A DNA stretch of 64,000 nucleotides from Paraglaciecola algarum (GTDB lineage: Bacteria > Pseudomonadota > Gammaproteobacteria > Enterobacterales > Alteromonadaceae), in contig NZ_JAKGAS010000008.1 in the NCBI RefSeq assembly GCF_021532655.1, forward strand, positions 62,001 to 126,000, read 5' to 3'. Made by a program: the position numbers and the translations under genes. This document shows, in pieces, positions 44,796 to 53,483 of the stretch. The stretch's first letter is position 1; every line of letters starts with the position of its first letter. The notes below the pieces were generated by a model. That model was given only the letters and a program-made list of their open reading frames with translations. It did no database searches and was not told the DNA's origin.

Positions 44796-44847
44796 AACTG
44801 ATTATTTATAAATTGCTTATTCATAAATTGCTTATTTATAAACTTGG

Positions 44848-46272
44848 CTATTTATATACTTGGTTTAATGTATAAAACACCTTACTAGATGATGTTTTAC
44901 GTTGACTGGCGCTGGTAACACCTTCAAATGCAATTTCTACTATTTTTTCCGGCGTTAAGGGCATAGTGATATCCACATAAGTTCTATCTTGAGATAACTC
45001 CACCTTACTAATGTTGACATCCACCAAATCGACTTTTTCAGAACCGTATTTTTGATGATAGTGATAATGCCATTGTTTAGCCTTGAAACTACCCACAGAA
45101 ACACTATCAGCCTTTAGCGCTTCTGTAAAAGAAAGTCTAAACCCTGTTTTGGTTAATTTAATATCAAGTAACTCAAATGGATTGGTACCATCCCACACGA
45201 CTTTTTGTAAACCAAAAGGTTTATTGCCATCCGCGCCCCAGCCTCTAGCGGTTTGTCCCACCCAAAGCTGACCTTCTTTATCAAACTCTGCACGAATATT
45301 GCCACTTTGAAAGCCATTCATAAAGTTAATCACGGCGCCTTGATATTGACCATTCACCTTTTCTAACAAGACACGAAATAAACTCGACATGGTTAAATCT
45401 GGCATAAAGATTTGCTCTTTAAATGGCCCAAATTTGCCTTTGGTTAAATCCCACTCAGGATTACCTGGCGACTTAGCAATCTCACCATGGGGCATTTGAA
45501 TAATTGGCTTTTCGCGCATCCGATCTAAATCTTCAACCGTGTATTTTTCTTTCCAGTTTTTAGGCTCTCCTGGCACATTCATTAATGAACTAGGCTGACC
45601 ATAAAACTTGCCTTCTTCTAACAAGTGCATTTTGGAAGTGCCCACCCAGCCACCTTGATTATCCGTAAAGAAGATTTCACCTTGTGGGTTAATGCCTATT
45701 CCTGCTGGCGAGCGTAAACCCCATGAATAAGGGGTAAACTCACCTTGTGGTGTCACTTTGTAAGCAAATCCACGATAACCACCCCAACCTCCTTGGAATC
45801 CTAAATTTAGGGTACCGTGTAAGTTACCCGCTTTATCTTTGATAGGCCCAAAGTTAAATTCGTGATAGTCATTATGAAACTCCCATCCACTAGCAACATG
45901 AATATAATCTTCAGCCACGCCGTCATTATCAATATCCACTAAACGGGTTAATTGTGGTTTATGAGCAACCAATATACTGCCATCGTCATCCACCAATAAA
46001 CCTGTGGGTTCATGCAAACCAGAGGCAAATTTAGACCATTGATTATTTTTGAGCTTCCACACTTCACCCAAGCGCGTAGCTACATACACCACACTGTCTG
46101 CATCGGTATCTAAACCCGTTATGTGAAATCTGACATTTTCCGGTGTTTTTATTGTTTCTAACTGGTATCCGTCTGGTTTATACACTTGGGCCGCAATAGC
46201 AGAGTAAGTGTGCGTACATATCAGCAACAAACTTAAATTAATTATCTGACTTAACTGAAAAAACTTAGTCAT
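44848..46272 (-). CDS. Secreted beta-propeller protein (pair B)
   Basis: This is a paralogue of the protein at 25091-26536. They share long blocks: GFQSGNIRAEFDKEGQLWVG here against GFQSGNIRLDFDTQGQLWVG, and TARGWGADGNKPFGLQKVVW here against TARGWGAKGNKPFGLQKVVW. The form is the same: signal peptide, propeller, C-terminal beta domain. It is shorter by seven residues, with a difference in the loop after GTLNLG. Its start overlaps the stop of the cytochrome gene (TAATG at 46272), exactly as in pair A. Likely enzyme of the pair with the cytochrome as electron acceptor; substrate unknown. Confidence 0.78.
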   Translation of the reverse strand: MTKFFQLSQIINLSLLLICTHTYSAIAAQVYKPDGYQLETIKTPENVRFHITGLDTDADSVVYVATRLGEVWKLKNNQWSKFASGLHEPTGLLVDDDGSILVAHKPQLTRLVDIDNDGVAEDYIHVASGWEFHNDYHEFNFGPIKDKAGNLHGTLNLGFQGGWGGYRGFAYKVTPQGEFTPYSWGLRSPAGIGINPQGEIFFTDNQGGWVGTSKMHLLEEGKFYGQPSSLMNVPGEPKNWKEKYTVEDLDRMREKPIIQMPHGEIAKSPGNPEWDLTKGKFGPFKEQIFMPDLTMSSLFRVLLEKVNGQYQGAVINFMNGFQSGNIRAEFDKEGQLWVGQTARGWGADGNKPFGLQKVVWDGTNPFELLDIKLTKTGFRLSFTEALKADSVSVGSFKAKQWHYHYHQKYGSEKVDLVDVNISKVELSQDRTYVDITMPLTPEKIVEIAFEGVTSASQRKTSSSKVFYTLNQVYK

Positions 46273-47645
46273 TATTGATTATCTCCAGTCCAAGCCATTT
46301 GAATCGAGAAGTTAGAATAGGCTTTAATATCAAAAACCAAAGAATCTTTTTGTATCTTGCCTTGAGCGCTGTTTATAGCCAAAGAGGAACTTTGCGGAAG
46401 ACTAAAAGCCAGTTCAGTGTGTTTATTTGGATTAGCTAATACTCGATAGATAAAATTAGCTCGGCCGGGCACACTAAAATCTGACGTCACCATCAATTTG
46501 ACTTGGTTCAAAGTGAAATAGAACTCAGGGGTATTGTCGTTTATACGGTATTTGTCTAACTGGCAACTTGCTTCGCTATTTGCTTCACTTTTTACTGAAG
46601 CACTAGGTTTTAACTGCTGAGGAAAGTGAAAAATCCAGTCCCCTAGAGGGATACTACCGTCTTTGCCTCGGCCACCAATATTGGGGCCCACATTTAATAA
46701 GTCGCCTTGCCACATACCGTTAATCGCACAGGTTTTAGCATTAAAGGCATAGTTTATTTTTTCTGGCGCGCCTACCGCGATTGAATAAGCTGGTAACTTG
46801 ATAATTTTCTTTTGTTGTACCAAGTATTCACCTGCAGTTTTTACCTCATATTTAGTATTTTTACTGGCTGCTAGCGCTAAAGTAGAAACCGGAAATAACT
46901 TGATGGTTGAATCTTCATTCACTACATATAAAGGAATATTACGTAAGTAAGGGCTCGCTTTACTTGAATTAAAAGTGAAGGTTAATGCTTGTTGACCTGG
47001 TTTTAATAACCACTTGGCCACACCACCATAGGTAATTGGTTTAATTGGCTTTCCATCTACCTTAACTTCTATCTTTAAGTCTTTTACACGCTCAGAAAAC
47101 AAAAATGACTTTTCATTTTTAGGAGCATGGAATACCCCAGAAAACCGAATGGCATAGTGAGGGATCTCAGGTAATTCAAAATCAACCACATTATTTTTCA
47201 AGGCACCACTTTTAATAATATCGTCTTCGCTTAATTCAAAGTCTTGATCACTGTCTAATTGATAAATTTTATAGACTAAGTTTTCAAACCCTTGCCGCTG
47301 CGACAAGATATACGCCACTATGGCCTGTTGATCACTTTTAGCTAATATATTGCCAAATCCAGGCATACCTGCTTTATCAAAACCTTGCTGTAAGCTGCGC
47401 AAAATTTGTTGCGGCTTTCCGCCATGTACCCATTCTCCGTCTTTTAGATTAAAACCAACTGAGCCACTTAAATCTTTTTTATGACAGCCAGCACAATGCT
47501 TCAAATATTGATTTTTGCCTTGTTCAAGCACTTGAGTAGAGGGTAATTCCGACTGAGAAGTTTGCTCTGAGGTTTGAGCGTTAGATTGAAAACATAAACT
47601 TGCTAACACCACAGAAGGTAAAAAATAAGAGTAATTGTATTTCAT
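46272..47645 (-). CDS. Secreted c-type cytochrome with large C-terminal domain (pair B)
   Basis: A paralogue of the protein at 23775-25091. It has a signal peptide, a cytochrome c domain with C-A-G-C-H and the segments GSVGFNLKDGEWVHGGKPQQI and KAGMPGFGN, then the same large domain with KINYAFNAKTCAINGMWQGD and GPNIGGRGKDGS. Translation is coupled to the propeller gene. Upstream, after a stretch holding a DUF5995 fragment, comes the carotenoid oxygenase on the same strand. Confidence 0.8.
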   Translation of the reverse strand: MKYNYSYFLPSVVLASLCFQSNAQTSEQTSQSELPSTQVLEQGKNQYLKHCAGCHKKDLSGSVGFNLKDGEWVHGGKPQQILRSLQQGFDKAGMPGFGNILAKSDQQAIVAYILSQRQGFENLVYKIYQLDSDQDFELSEDDIIKSGALKNNVVDFELPEIPHYAIRFSGVFHAPKNEKSFLFSERVKDLKIEVKVDGKPIKPITYGGVAKWLLKPGQQALTFTFNSSKASPYLRNIPLYVVNEDSTIKLFPVSTLALAASKNTKYEVKTAGEYLVQQKKIIKLPAYSIAVGAPEKINYAFNAKTCAINGMWQGDLLNVGPNIGGRGKDGSIPLGDWIFHFPQQLKPSASVKSEANSEASCQLDKYRINDNTPEFYFTLNQVKLMVTSDFSVPGRANFIYRVLANPNKHTELAFSLPQSSSLAINSAQGKIQKDSLVFDIKAYSNFSIQMAWTGDNQ

Positions 47646-47814
47646 ACTGAAATTAAATATAAATCATGTTTTTTATATACGTAAAATAAATGCTAACACT
47701 GTTTTAATTCCTTGTCTAAATTCTCTGTTTTTAATCCCCCAATAAATGTATTACTACAAAATGAACCTTTCCGAGATATATTACTAATTAAGTATTCAAA
47801 TAAGTCTAACTATT

Positions 47815-47953
47815 CTAATACATTAATTTTGCTCACTACGTTACCACGCTCACCAACCCGAATAAGCTTTGTAATCGCAGTACCAGTGAATCCAGGGAAA
47901 CGGACTACCTTAGAAAAATAAGCCATTTGTTGATCTTTTAATAAGATTAAAGC
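47815..47953 (-). pseudogene. 3' fragment of a DUF5995-like gene
   Basis: About 139 bases match 50899-51036, the 3' end of the DUF5995 gene, at roughly 90% identity and in the same orientation. On the minus strand the frame still reads LLKDQQMAYFSKVVRFPGF... to INVLE and a stop, against LLKDQQMADFSRVIRFPGF... to INVLI. No start or N-terminal part is present. It lies between the carotenoid oxygenase and cytochrome genes. Confidence 0.8.
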
Positions 47954-47981
47954 CCAACTTATGCGGGCGTTAAAAGCAGGT

Positions 47982-49511
47982 TTACCCCTTTACAAAATTA
48001 CCGTGGAACCCCAAGGGTATATGATAAGGTAACCAAGCTCTGGCCATTGGCCCGTCGGTAAGGGCATCAGCATTAAAAACATTTAAACATGTGCGCTTTG
48101 TTGGAACATTCAATGCCGTACCTAACAAGTAATTTTGTTTACCTGTTCCTTTAATTGGAATATGTTCCTCCACCAGATATTCATCACCAAAATGATAGTG
48201 TTGATAGCTTTGGGAACTTAGATCAAAACGACTTACCCTGTCGCTCCACATCTTGCCAGTCTCATTACTAACATGAAACAAAGTTTGATTTTTTAGCCCA
48301 GTGACCTGTGAAAACACTCGAGGGAATTCACTATTCACCATAGTATTGAGCATGCTATGACTGCCATTTTTATGTAGTGTCACCAAAACATTTTGAGCAT
48401 CAGTTGCCCCTTGTAAATCATGCCCTTGCATTACGTCAGACAGAGCAGTTAAGACACTTAAATCAGGATACAAACTGGCGTCAAAATGCACGGTTCCGTC
48501 TTTATCCTCCCACGCATTTCCATAATGAAACGCAAAACCAGCAGGCAACTCATACTGTTTGGTTATGGAAAAATCTTCTTTATTAATTAACAAAACCTGC
48601 ATAGGTAATTGCTTAGAAAACTCAATACTAGAGAAAAACCCATCATTTTTATGTGAGCGCTTACTTTTTATTGAAGGCAATATAATCAATAAGTTTTTAT
48701 CTGTAATCAAAAAATCATGAAGCATGGCACCTTGGTATTGAGTGGCAATCACCTTAACTTTTTTGACCTTACCATTGGCCCCTAAATGATAAAGCACGAT
48801 ATGCCCGGTGGGATTCAATCCAAAATTCCAAATATCGCCATTAGCTTCAATTTTAGGGTGGGCCGAAAACGGTACACCTTTTAATGATTGTCCGTAACTT
48901 TGAGTACCACCTATTACTTCATAACCTTCAAAATCTAAACTTTTTTTGTTCACCAAAGCAGGAGACCCCGCTTCCCAAAGGGCCCATAATTTTTCACTGA
49001 CGGGAATAATATTTGTATTCGCCACATTAATATCATTCGGGCTCGCTACACCAAGTGAATTTTCTAGACGAGAATCAGGGCCTGAATACAAAAACTTTCC
49101 AGCTTGGTGCTCTTGGGTAAATTTAGGCGTTTGAATAAAGCGACCACGATGACGCACTTTACCATCGGCCATTGTAAACTCCTGCAACATGCCGTCGCCT
49201 TCGAACAAGTGTTTGTATCTCTGACCACCTCTTTCATGTTTTGCAGGGCCATTGCGATAAAAAGCGCCGGTTAACTCTTTAGGCCACCTCCCTTCAATGG
49301 TGAGTTCTTGTGGTTTAAAGTCTGATTTAACATCTGTAAATCCTAGAAGTGCAGGTTCATTAGCTAACGCCGAAGCGAAGTTTTGCTGCACCTGAGTTAA
49401 ATCGCTGTATTTTGTTGTATTGGATAGGCTTTTTGCTAATAAATTGGCTTCAGGCGTCATACCCAATACCGTCATAGCAGACAAACTTTTAAGAACTTGG
49501 CGGCGATCCAT
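47982..49511 (-). CDS. Carotenoid oxygenase family protein (RPE65/lignostilbene type)
   Basis: These non-haem Fe(II) enzymes cleave C=C bonds of carotenoids or stilbenes. The 509-residue sequence has an N-terminal MDRRQVLKSLSAMTVLGM resembling a Tat-like or hydrophobic leader. Family blocks visible are GAFYRNGPAKHERGGQRYKHLFEGDGML, HPKIEANGDIWNFGLN, MLHDFLITDKNLLIILPS, F-H-Y-G-N-A-W-E and, near the end, L-G-F-H-G-N-F. The four iron-ligand His residues lie in these blocks. Its start overlaps the stop of the DUF2141 gene (TAATG at 49511). Export would be unusual for the family. Confidence 0.88.
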   Translation of the reverse strand: MDRRQVLKSLSAMTVLGMTPEANLLAKSLSNTTKYSDLTQVQQNFASALANEPALLGFTDVKSDFKPQELTIEGRWPKELTGAFYRNGPAKHERGGQRYKHLFEGDGMLQEFTMADGKVRHRGRFIQTPKFTQEHQAGKFLYSGPDSRLENSLGVASPNDINVANTNIIPVSEKLWALWEAGSPALVNKKSLDFEGYEVIGGTQSYGQSLKGVPFSAHPKIEANGDIWNFGLNPTGHIVLYHLGANGKVKKVKVIATQYQGAMLHDFLITDKNLLIILPSIKSKRSHKNDGFFSSIEFSKQLPMQVLLINKEDFSITKQYELPAGFAFHYGNAWEDKDGTVHFDASLYPDLSVLTALSDVMQGHDLQGATDAQNVLVTLHKNGSHSMLNTMVNSEFPRVFSQVTGLKNQTLFHVSNETGKMWSDRVSRFDLSSQSYQHYHFGDEYLVEEHIPIKGTGKQNYLLGTALNVPTKRTCLNVFNADALTDGPMARAWLPYHIPLGFHGNFVKG

Positions 49512-49951
49512 TAGTAAATCACCTGAGTTTTGTTGACAACTTTTTGCGCGCCAGTAGGCACATTAAACTTTATTTGTTGATAAGTAGCCGGACCAAAATT
49601 AGGTTTCGCACTATTTGAGTAACCGTACCCTTCCGTTGGCATACCAAACATATTCGTTTCTAACTTTCCGTTGTCATTTTCATCATGGAAAAACCTTATG
49701 GCATACTCTCCTGCTTCAATCACGCTAAACATAATTTTCGCTTCACCTTTTTGAGCGTTAACTATAGATGCATTTACCGCTTGTCCATTTTTGTAACCCT
49801 CTTGCCCTTTAAACAACTGCACATACAACTTACCCTTGTTACTATTTATACCCTGTATCTGAAACTCAATATCTTTGGCTTCACTTGCAAAACTGTGTAA
49901 ATTACCCATCACCATAGCTAAAGCAACCAAGTTAAAAGTACGTTTTTTCAT
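49511..49951 (-). CDS. DUF2141 secreted protein
   Basis: From the Met at 49951, with GAGG upstream, this is a 146-residue protein with a signal peptide (KKRTFNLVALAMVMGNLHSFA). The mature part matches DUF2141: IEFQIQGINSNKGKLYVQLF, YAIRFFHDENDNGKLETN, FGMPTEGYGYSN. It is probably a small beta-sandwich in the periplasm with unknown role; HDENDNGKLD-type loops bind calcium in some folds. It is the first gene of the carotenoid oxygenase / cytochrome / propeller unit and divergent from a LytTR gene. Confidence 0.88.
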   Translation of the reverse strand: MKKRTFNLVALAMVMGNLHSFASEAKDIEFQIQGINSNKGKLYVQLFKGQEGYKNGQAVNASIVNAQKGEAKIMFSVIEAGEYAIRFFHDENDNGKLETNMFGMPTEGYGYSNSAKPNFGPATYQQIKFNVPTGAQKVVNKTQVIY

Positions 49952-49978
49952 TTTTATTTCCTCGTGTAAATTTCGGTA

Positions 49979-50860
49979 TTGGAACAATTGCGTCCCGTTG
50001 AAAAGACGATAGAATGTTGCCTAGCAGAAGCACAGCCAGATTACGCGAAGCAAGTAAAAGACTTCGCAAAATACACAAAATTAAGGCCAGAACATTTGAC
50101 GAATCGCGAAATTGTCACGAAAAAACTTCAAGATTTACTGATAGTTATAGGAATTGGCTCCTTTGTTGGCTTTTTATCACCCTATGGTATGAATAAGCTT
50201 TCATTACTCACATCTATTCTTTATTGGAACACAGTGTGTATTGCGGGATACTTTGTCTATCACCCAATTATTAGCTTTGCCGAAACCCACCTAGAAAAAC
50301 CCATTCCAACTCATTGGCACAGGGTTGCCATAGGCTCGTTAATTTCGAGCATTCCTATGAGTTTTGTTGTCCCCTTAGTTACGTACTTATTTTTTGATTA
50401 CAGCCGCCCTATATGGCAACAATTTGTAGATGTATTGCCAAAGGCCATCGTCATTGGCGGAGTGATCAGTTTGATCAGTATGGTAAAAGACATCTTGATT
50501 GAACAAAAAACCGAGCTAAATAAAACCCAAGCAAAAGATCAGGAACAACTCGACAAGTTTATGGCCTTATTACCTGTAGAAAAACGCGGAGTGTTATATT
50601 GTTTTGTTTCCGAAGATCATTATTTAAAAGTATACACAGACAAAGGTCATCACCTAATCTTGATGCGATTTAAAGATGCCGTAGACATGTTAAATGAATA
50701 TCCCGGCATACAAACTCACCGTTCTTGGTGGGTAGCACTTGATGCCATTCAATCTGTAACAAAAGAAAACCGTAAAACCTTACTTAGCTTAACGAATCAG
50801 GTTCAAGTGCCTGTATCCAAAACCTACTCAGAAGCCGTTAGGCATGCTGGAGTGCATTAA
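49979..50860 (+). CDS. Membrane-bound LytTR-family transcriptional regulator
   Basis: The N-terminal part (about 50-175) has four membrane helices; the C-terminal ~100 residues are a LytTR DNA-binding domain (GVLYCFVSEDHYLKVYTDKG, LMRFKDAVDMLNEYPGIQTHRSWWVAL, VSKTYSEAVRHAG). It is divergent from the DUF2141-oxygenase operon, with only 27 bases between the starts, and is the natural candidate for its regulator. The start is unsure: TTG at 49979 has no good ribosome site; a TTG at about 50098 with AGG nine bases upstream is another option. Confidence 0.85.
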   Translation: MEQLRPVEKTIECCLAEAQPDYAKQVKDFAKYTKLRPEHLTNREIVTKKLQDLLIVIGIGSFVGFLSPYGMNKLSLLTSILYWNTVCIAGYFVYHPIISFAETHLEKPIPTHWHRVAIGSLISSIPMSFVVPLVTYLFFDYSRPIWQQFVDVLPKAIVIGGVISLISMVKDILIEQKTELNKTQAKDQEQLDKFMALLPVEKRGVLYCFVSEDHYLKVYTDKGHHLILMRFKDAVDMLNEYPGIQTHRSWWVALDAIQSVTKENRKTLLSLTNQVQVPVSKTYSEAVRHAGVH

Positions 50861-50894
50861 TGCTCATTGAGCAATTGTAAAGCTCTGCCATTTT

Positions 50895-51647
50895 CTAGAT
50901 TAATACATTAATTTTGCTCACCACGTCACCGCGCTCACCAATCCGAATAAGTTTTGTGATCGCAGTACCAGTGAATCCAGGGAAACGGATCACTCTAGAA
51001 AAATCAGCCATTTGTTGATCTTTTAATAAGATTAAAGGCTGCTGTTCAGGTTCTGACAGCGGCGCTAAACTCTCTGCGAATTCCCACGCAGCATCACGTG
51101 CTTTTTCCATACTGAAGTTGATAACAGACTTTTGAAGGTTTCCCAGATTGCGATTAAAAAAGCCCAGAATCGGCCAAATCTCTGCTAAATCGTTTTGCAC
51201 TCCATTTACTAAAGAGGCTAAAACTTGGTTGATGCGGTTAAAATCCTCTTGCAACAATGGCAGTTCGTCTTCTGGGTAGGTTTGTGCTGCTGCAATGCCC
51301 AAATCTAAATTAATATGGGCGTTCATGCCTAACAATAAATGTTGTAAAACAATTGGCCACCAATTATCGCTGACTTCAAAAGCCCTCTGCCAAGACTTAG
51401 TAGGCTTTGCACCATTTTGATCTTGGTAAAACGCTTGAATATAACGATTAGCAAAAATGACATCTAGCCGCTCCATACGTTCTGCATTTTCAAACTCTCC
51501 TTGCTCGATCCCTTCTTTCACCCTAATGGTTACTTTGCAATAAAGAGCGGCAAAATACCCAGCTCTAGATTTATGTACTTTTGCCCACTGCACTATATCT
51601 GTTAGTTGTTCAATAACTTGGTCTATCGTTTCAGCAGCTTTTACCAT
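50895..51647 (-). CDS. DUF5995 family protein
   Basis: The 250-residue helical protein has the segments RAGYFAALYCKVTIRVKEGI, FANRYIQAFY, W-P-I-V-L-Q-H-L-L-L-G-M-N-A-H-I-N-L-D-L-G and FNRNLGN, which fit DUF5995. The histidines in QHLLLGMNAHIN suggest a metal site. Function is unknown. It is a single gene, convergent with the LytTR gene. Its 3' end is duplicated at 47815-47953. Confidence 0.75.
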   Translation of the reverse strand: MVKAAETIDQVIEQLTDIVQWAKVHKSRAGYFAALYCKVTIRVKEGIEQGEFENAERMERLDVIFANRYIQAFYQDQNGAKPTKSWQRAFEVSDNWWPIVLQHLLLGMNAHINLDLGIAAAQTYPEDELPLLQEDFNRINQVLASLVNGVQNDLAEIWPILGFFNRNLGNLQKSVINFSMEKARDAAWEFAESLAPLSEPEQQPLILLKDQQMADFSRVIRFPGFTGTAITKLIRIGERGDVVSKINVLI

Positions 51648-51706
51648 TGCTCACTTCCTTTTGATGTTATGATCATAATAGTGAATGAATATATGTATAA
51701 ACCAAA

Positions 51707-52213
51707 ATGCAACTTATCGAAATTAATAAAGAACGTTATCGTAAACACCTTAACCAAGTCATTATTGCCTGTATTGCTAGTTTAGTTGTGGGCTGTTTAG
51801 CTGTCGCACAAATTCTCATTGCACTTTTTCCTGACGAAAGTGGCAGTCACTTTCATTGGAACTTAACTGGTGTAATCGTAACTTGTCTTGTCATTGCTTG
51901 GGTGTTGAATAAGTATCGTCAACATGAATTTATGACCGAACTTGTGTATGTATGGGAGTTAAAACAAGCCTTAACTAAAATCAATCGTAAAATGCTCAAA
52001 CTTGAGGCCGCAGCTAAAGCCGGTGACGTAAACGCGTTAATTAGCTTGCAGTATTGTTATGCAGGCTCTCGCCAACTTTGGAAATTAGACGACAACACAA
52101 TAGTCATGGATGAATTAGCCGTTAAACAAGTTGAACTTGATACCTTGGCCAATCAATACAATTTAACCTTGAATGCTGAGGATTATGATCCAGCTATGTT
52201 GCAGGGGTTTTAA
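51707..52213 (+). CDS. DUF3087 inner-membrane protein
   Basis: The 168-residue protein has two membrane helices (about 19-42 and 52-68) and a helical cytoplasmic C-terminus with KYRQHEFMTELVYVWELKQALTKINRK. This matches DUF3087, found mainly in Alteromonadales, Vibrionales and relatives. Function is unknown. It is divergent from the DUF5995 gene. It lies at the border of the conserved sequence before the cassette array. Confidence 0.85.
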   Translation: MQLIEINKERYRKHLNQVIIACIASLVVGCLAVAQILIALFPDESGSHFHWNLTGVIVTCLVIAWVLNKYRQHEFMTELVYVWELKQALTKINRKMLKLEAAAKAGDVNALISLQYCYAGSRQLWKLDDNTIVMDELAVKQVELDTLANQYNLTLNAEDYDPAMLQGF

Positions 52214-52720
52214 GTGGTAGTATTCGATTTCTTCCCAAAAGCAAAAAATGTAAACCACTGAGAACACAGAGCGCTGCACTTCACAGAGAAAAAATGCTCA
52301 GTGCTGACATATATTCTGGCTGGCAGCTATAAGCGAAAGAGTACGTTGGAAGTACCAATTACTAATGTCTCCTTATCCGACAAGCCGGACCTTAGCCTTT
52401 TATCAACAACGATTACTATAATGCAATTTTACTAAAAAATTCTATCTCCCTTCCTACTATGTAAATTTCCGAGGTCTCGTTTTGTTTTCTAAAAAACGTT
52501 AAGTTATTCATTTAACTATGGAAAATATTTTGCACATGGTTTTTAATAGGAAGCAGAAAAGTCGCGTTAAAGTCAGGTCTCCTTTTGCTTTTGAAATATG
52601 CTGTTTTCTTGATAGCAGAATAGTGAAAAATACATAATAAAATCAAAAGGTAAGTGCTGATGGTGACTAAATTAAAAATCAAATCGAGAAGTTACATATA
52701 CGACATGCTCGATAATAAGT
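52214..52720. other. Non-coding border before the cassette array
   Basis: No gene is supported in these ~500 bases. At about 52250-52300 is the phrase ACCACTGAGAACACAGAG...CACAGAGAAAAA, a kind of repeat widespread in bacterial genomes. The stretch from about 52630 to the core site at 52721 may be a degraded attC (TCGAG/CTCGA arms at 52684 and 52707), but this is weak. Confidence 0.4.
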
Positions 52721-52728
52721 GTTATGTG
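52721..52728 (+). repeat. attC-type core site opening cassette 1
   Basis: GTTATGTG is the complement of CACATAAC; the sequence CACATAA(T) occurs at 53478-53485 just after the gene. Matching start and inverse-core sequences are the mark of a single integron cassette. Confidence 0.55.
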
Positions 52729-52785
52729 TAAGTCAGCGTCTGAGAACAAGCAACCTCTATAGGCTAAAAGAAGGAAAGCCAAACT

Positions 52786-53475
52786 ATGTTATCGAATTTT
52801 AGCTTTAGTGATCTTCTAATGATAATCGCCGTTCTATCCGCACCGTTAGTTGCGGTACAGGTGGAAAGGTTTCTAGAAAAGAAGAGAAATAAGAGAGAGC
52901 GAAAACTCAATATATTTAAGACTCTCATGGCGACTAGAGGAAGAAATCTCGACCCACGTCATGTTGAAGCTCTCAATATGATTGACTTGGAGTTTGATGG
53001 TGACAGAGATGTTACAGATGCATGGAAATCATATTTGGATCACCTATTGAATGTACCGAAGTACCCAACTTCTGAAGGTAAGAGCGAAGAGGTTAAAAAA
53101 TCTGAAAAGGCTCTATATGATTCGCAGATTTCAACATGGGGGGATCAGAAGGAAAATCACTTGGCTGAACTCCTTCATACTATGGGTAAGAGACTTGATT
53201 ATAGCTTTGATAAAACTCATATAAAACGTTCAATATATTCACCCCAAGGGCATGCAGATATAGAGAATGAGCAACAATTGCTAAGGCGAGCTTCGATTGA
53301 GCTTTTAATGGGGCGGCTATCGTTACCCGTTAAAACCATAACCTCTGATCCATCTGAGGATGCTCTTAATAGGCAACGTGAAGAACAAGAAGAGCAAAAA
53401 CTAATAAGGGAGTTGCTCATTAAACATTATCAAGGGAAAATTCCCACAACTGTTAAAATTGTCAAAGAGCAATAA
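52786..53475 (+). CDS. DUF6680-like protein, cassette gene 1
   Basis: The 229-residue product has one N-terminal membrane helix (LLMIIAVLSAPLVAVQV), then a charged segment ERFLEKKRNKRERKLNIFKTLMATRG and N-L-D-P-R-H-V-E-A-L-N-M-I-D-L-E-F, typical of DUF6680. The function is unknown; such proteins occur in accessory regions. AGAAGGAAAG precedes the start. The gene lies between a core site at 52721 and an inverse core at 53478, so it is a cassette. The stop is 8 bases from the end of the group II intron. Confidence 0.75.
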   Translation: MLSNFSFSDLLMIIAVLSAPLVAVQVERFLEKKRNKRERKLNIFKTLMATRGRNLDPRHVEALNMIDLEFDGDRDVTDAWKSYLDHLLNVPKYPTSEGKSEEVKKSEKALYDSQISTWGDQKENHLAELLHTMGKRLDYSFDKTHIKRSIYSPQGHADIENEQQLLRRASIELLMGRLSLPVKTITSDPSEDALNRQREEQEEQKLIRELLIKHYQGKIPTTVKIVKEQ

Positions 53476-53483
53476 AACACATA

